A DNA stretch of 64,000 bases, taken from positions 1 through 64,000 of the forward strand of contig NZ_JABXKL010000066.1 of assembly GCF_017114995.1 (NCBI RefSeq), given 5' to 3'. Source of the DNA: Nostoc sp. NMS9. Its GTDB lineage: Bacteria; Cyanobacteriota; Cyanobacteriia; Cyanobacteriales; Nostocaceae. The notes under the pieces are model-generated. The model worked only from the letters and a program-made list of their open reading frames with translations, was not told the origin of the DNA and did not search any database. Position numbers and translations under genes: made by a program. Below, piece after piece: positions 61,611 to 64,000 of this stretch; position 1 is the first letter of the stretch, and each line of letters begins with the position of its first letter.

Positions 61611-62357
61611 AAATTTTGTTTTTCTTTTTGTCCACACATTACATAAAGATTTATAACATTTTGCTATGCACAAAATCTAACTCAAGAGGGAAGTAAGATT
61701 TTTCTCTAGAAGTGTTTGTGCTAGTGAGGTAAAATGTTTAACCTCCACTCAAGCTGATAAGTATGAAATATATCTACCATATATTTCATGTAAATTAAGC
61801 AAATTTTCTCCATCACACCAAAATGAGTTAAAAAGCCCCACTCGGTGTCACGTAAATTCTAAGAAAGTGTGAAAATCTCATATCTACAAGTTATGAGTTA
61901 GAATGAGCTTCAAAGAAAGATTATACTTAAAAGACAATTTATATACAAACTTGTAGGTATATTAATAGTTGATTCATAAATCCTAAATTACATAGGAAAG
62001 AAGGTTATATCTCAGAATTGACCATTGATTATTCAGCAAAAGCATAGAAATTAATCACCGAAATATTTTAAAGTAAGCTAACAGTGACAGAAATTGAAGT
62101 AACTGTTGAAAACTCACGAATAAGGGGTTAGGTTTATATTTATATATATGCTGAATTAAATTACTTAGTTATTCGATATTTTAATTAATCATAAAGCAAT
62201 ATTTTTTAAAATCGATAATTTTGCCAAAAATTAGGCATCAGTTAAACCCTAATGTCAATTAAATAGATAGCTAAGCAACTAATACCAATAAAAATTACTT
62301 AAACTAAAGATACAATTGTAAAGTTAAGAAGTTAACCAGTTACAAGATATACAAAAT
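61611..62357. other. Divergent AT-rich intergenic region, 747 bp
   Basis: Between the fasciclin gene (-) and the GST-like gene (+). Strongly AT-rich, with no gene, RNA or array visible. Confidence 0.5.
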
Positions 62358-63152
62358 ATGCTGGAATTATACCAATGGGAACTCTCTCAATACTCAGAGA
62401 AAGTGCGCCTAATTCTAGATTTTAAAGGACTAGATTACCGCAAAATAGAGGTTACGCCTGGGATTGGACAAGTAGAACTGTTCCGGCTGACTGGTCAAAG
62501 ACAAGTTCCAGTGTTAAAGGATCGTAACAAGTATATTGCGGATTCTACGGAGATAGCTAAGTATTTAGACTTAGAGTATCCCGATCGCCCTATAATACCG
62601 CAAGATCCTAAACAACGGGGTTTAACTTTATTAATAGAAGAATGGGCGGATGAGTCTATAGGCATTAAAGGTCGCAAAGCACTATTTGCTGCTATAAGTC
62701 AAGATCAAAATTTCCGTAAGTCTTTATTACCTACCTCAACACCAGATATATTTAAAAGTCTGGTTCAAGGAGTACCTAGTGACTTACTGACAGTGTTAGG
62801 TTTTGGTGTAGGTTACAGCCCAGATGTGATACAGTCAGCGATCGCATCTTTAAAACAAGACTTGGAAGCCTTAACGTTATTATTGGCAGATAGTCCTTAT
62901 TTAACAGGAGATGAGCCGACTTTAGCTGACTTAGCGGTGGCTGGCTTATCGATATTGCTCAAGTTTCCTCCTGGCCCCTATCTGGATTTACCAGCTTCTA
63001 TCAGAGGTAAAGGATTGCCAATCTTTGCCGAGAATATAGATTATGAACTATTCTTTACCTGGCGCGATCGCCTTTATGCCCAATTCCGCAAACCGTTAAT
63101 TAGTACCACTCCATCAACGGGAAGTGCGCCAACTTCGATTCAGATTGATTAG
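62358..63152 (+). CDS. Glutathione S-transferase family protein
   Basis: 264 residues. The thioredoxin-like half has LYQWELSQYSEKVRLILDFK, with Ser in place of the usual catalytic Cys, then TGQRQVPVLKD (cis-Pro) and ADSTEIAKYLDLEYP (glutathione gamma-glutamyl site). The helical half includes SPYLTGDEPTLADLAVAGLS (the GST N-capping box with Asp). Cytosolic; substrate unknown. Confidence 0.88.
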   Translation: MLELYQWELSQYSEKVRLILDFKGLDYRKIEVTPGIGQVELFRLTGQRQVPVLKDRNKYIADSTEIAKYLDLEYPDRPIIPQDPKQRGLTLLIEEWADESIGIKGRKALFAAISQDQNFRKSLLPTSTPDIFKSLVQGVPSDLLTVLGFGVGYSPDVIQSAIASLKQDLEALTLLLADSPYLTGDEPTLADLAVAGLSILLKFPPGPYLDLPASIRGKGLPIFAENIDYELFFTWRDRLYAQFRKPLISTTPSTGSAPTSIQID

Positions 63153-63153
63153 A

Positions 63154-63235
63154 GAATGGGGAATTGGGCATGGGGCATTGAGAGAGAATAACTCAACACA
63201 AATGACGAATGACCAATGACTAATGACAAATTCGC
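63154..63235. repeat. Heptamer-type repeats between GST and HerA genes
   Basis: GGGGAATTGGGCATGGGGCATT followed by AATGACGAATGACCAATGAC with further TAATGACA units. These are the same repeat types as at 13653 and 49026. Confidence 0.65.
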
Positions 63236-63301
63236 AACTTTTGCCCTATGCAATTAAAATTCAACATAAGAGATAGCACCAACAATCGTGTAATTAATTA
63301 G

Positions 63302-64000
63302 ATGAATTCGGCACAGCCATTAGGTTCGGTCATTCAAGGTTCTCTAACTGAAGGTTTAGAAGTACGATTGCATCCTGACATTTCTGTAGAAGATATGCGG
63401 GTGGGTAAGTTTCTTGTTGTGCAAGGGATGCGATCGCGTTTTTTTTGTATGCTGACAGATGTAGCATTGGGAACTGCTAATGCCCGAATTATTGCTAATC
63501 CCCCCAGTTGGGAAGACACTTTTTTACGAGATGTTTTAGCCGGAAGTGGTACTTATGGTACTATCAACCTCGCACCGATGTTGATGTTCACTCCCGAAAC
63601 TGAAGAATCTTTCTCCCCAACAAATGGCAAATCGGCAAATCCTTTCCTCCCATCGGTGACGGGTTTAGCTTCATTTATGCCACAAACCAGCACGACGATA
63701 GAATTGTTGCCAGTTAAAACTATTCCTAGCCACTTTAGTCAAGTTTACGAAGCAAGTGTTGACGATTTTCGCCGGGTATTTGGTTGGGAAGATGACCCCC
63801 AAAGGCGCAACTTTTCCATCGGCAAACCATTGGATATGGATGTGCCGGTTTGTATCGATTTGAATCGCTTCGTGGAACGGAGTAATGGGGTTTTTGGGAA
63901 ATCTGGTACTGGTAAATCTTTTCTAACGCGGCTACTTTTAGCTGGCGTTATTCGTAAAAATGCGGCAGTCAATTTGATTTTTGATATGCACTCTGAGTAT
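63302..64000 (+). CDS. HerA/DUF87-type ATPase, 5' part
   Basis: Begins MNSAQPLGSVIQGSLTEGLE and runs open through the right edge (233 codons so far). An N-terminal HAS-barrel-like beta region (about 1-170) is followed by DLNRFVERSNGVFGKSGTGK with Walker A and LLLAGVIRKNAAVNLIFDMH, the start of a HerA/FtsK-like hexameric ATPase core. Such proteins translocate DNA, often with a NurA nuclease. The C-terminal half is outside the window. Confidence 0.85.
   Translation, partial: MNSAQPLGSVIQGSLTEGLEVRLHPDISVEDMRVGKFLVVQGMRSRFFCMLTDVALGTANARIIANPPSWEDTFLRDVLAGSGTYGTINLAPMLMFTPETEESFSPTNGKSANPFLPSVTGLASFMPQTSTTIELLPVKTIPSHFSQVYEASVDDFRRVFGWEDDPQRRNFSIGKPLDMDVPVCIDLNRFVERSNGVFGKSGTGKSFLTRLLLAGVIRKNAAVNLIFDMHSEY

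Overview
The window looks like the chromosome of a filamentous, Nostoc-type cyanobacterium. The evidence is the many GCGATCGC (HIP1) octamers, the short dispersed repeats typical of that group (palindromic 'GCGATGCCTACGGCGGGC' type repeats, AATGACA and GGGCATG heptamer runs), and genes such as RuBisCO activase with an RbcS-like tail, Ycf66, CPP1-like, DUF2811, GH57/DUF3536 and hemL. Functional names come from reading the translations; no database was searched.

Positions 1-11841 read as one decaying mobile element, which I interpret as a type V-K CRISPR-associated transposon (CAST). In order on the + strand it has a tnsB pseudogene (2-901), a tnsC/tniQ deletion fusion (904-1314), a cargo block on the - strand (1362-10534), a truncated MerR-like CvkR-type repressor (10621-about 10985, -), a roughly 75-codon remnant of cas12k (about 10999-11221), one full 37-nt CRISPR repeat (11446-11482), a truncated 'delocalised' repeat followed by a short spacer that looks like a tRNA T-arm (11528-11559), and a right end with repeats at an exact 20-bp period ending in TGTACA at 11836-11841. 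That end lies 3 bp from the 3' end of a tRNA-Arg(CCG) gene on the - strand. The cargo is a type I restriction-modification operon with a YgjP-like hydrolase. The operon is inactivated: hsdR has one TAA, hsdM has lost its SAM-binding and NPPF core and is split again by a Uma2 gene, and a vapBC-like pair sits between hsdM and hsdS flanked by 30-bp direct repeats. HsdS and the toxin-antitoxin pair remain open.

From 11962 to 32151 the content is mostly housekeeping: an M23 peptidase, trmFO, a GG-leader small peptide, rca, a 21-bp tandem repeat array, a secreted protein, a broken Rpn/DUF4351 gene, an oxidoreductase, an HNH protein, a GH57 enzyme, a Ca2+/H+ exchanger, a zinc-ribbon Ser/Thr kinase, gnd and ycf66. 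From 32197 to 37042 there is a repeat-disrupted PIN toxin with its antitoxin, a STAND-type NTPase with TPR repeats and a diguanylate cyclase. A 1.4-kb gap (37043-38439) holds a broken HMA-domain gene.

From 38440 onward: alaS, trpB with a methyltransferase, a CAP-domain secreted protein, an orphan pstB, an NYN/OST-HTH protein with an IS1-type zinc ribbon, an SDR oxidoreductase, hppD with a GNAT gene and a HAD gene, a CPP1-like protein, an OmpR-type response regulator, DUF2811, an MFS transporter, a phosphotransferase, hisIE, hemL, a polysaccharide deacetylase, a fasciclin protein, a glutathione S-transferase-like protein, and the 5' part of a HerA-like ATPase running off the right edge.

The main result is the CAST remnant and the mechanistic scars in it: a deletion at a HIP1 octamer, a deletion joining cvkR to cas12k, in-frame small-repeat insertions, and nested insertions in its R-M cargo.
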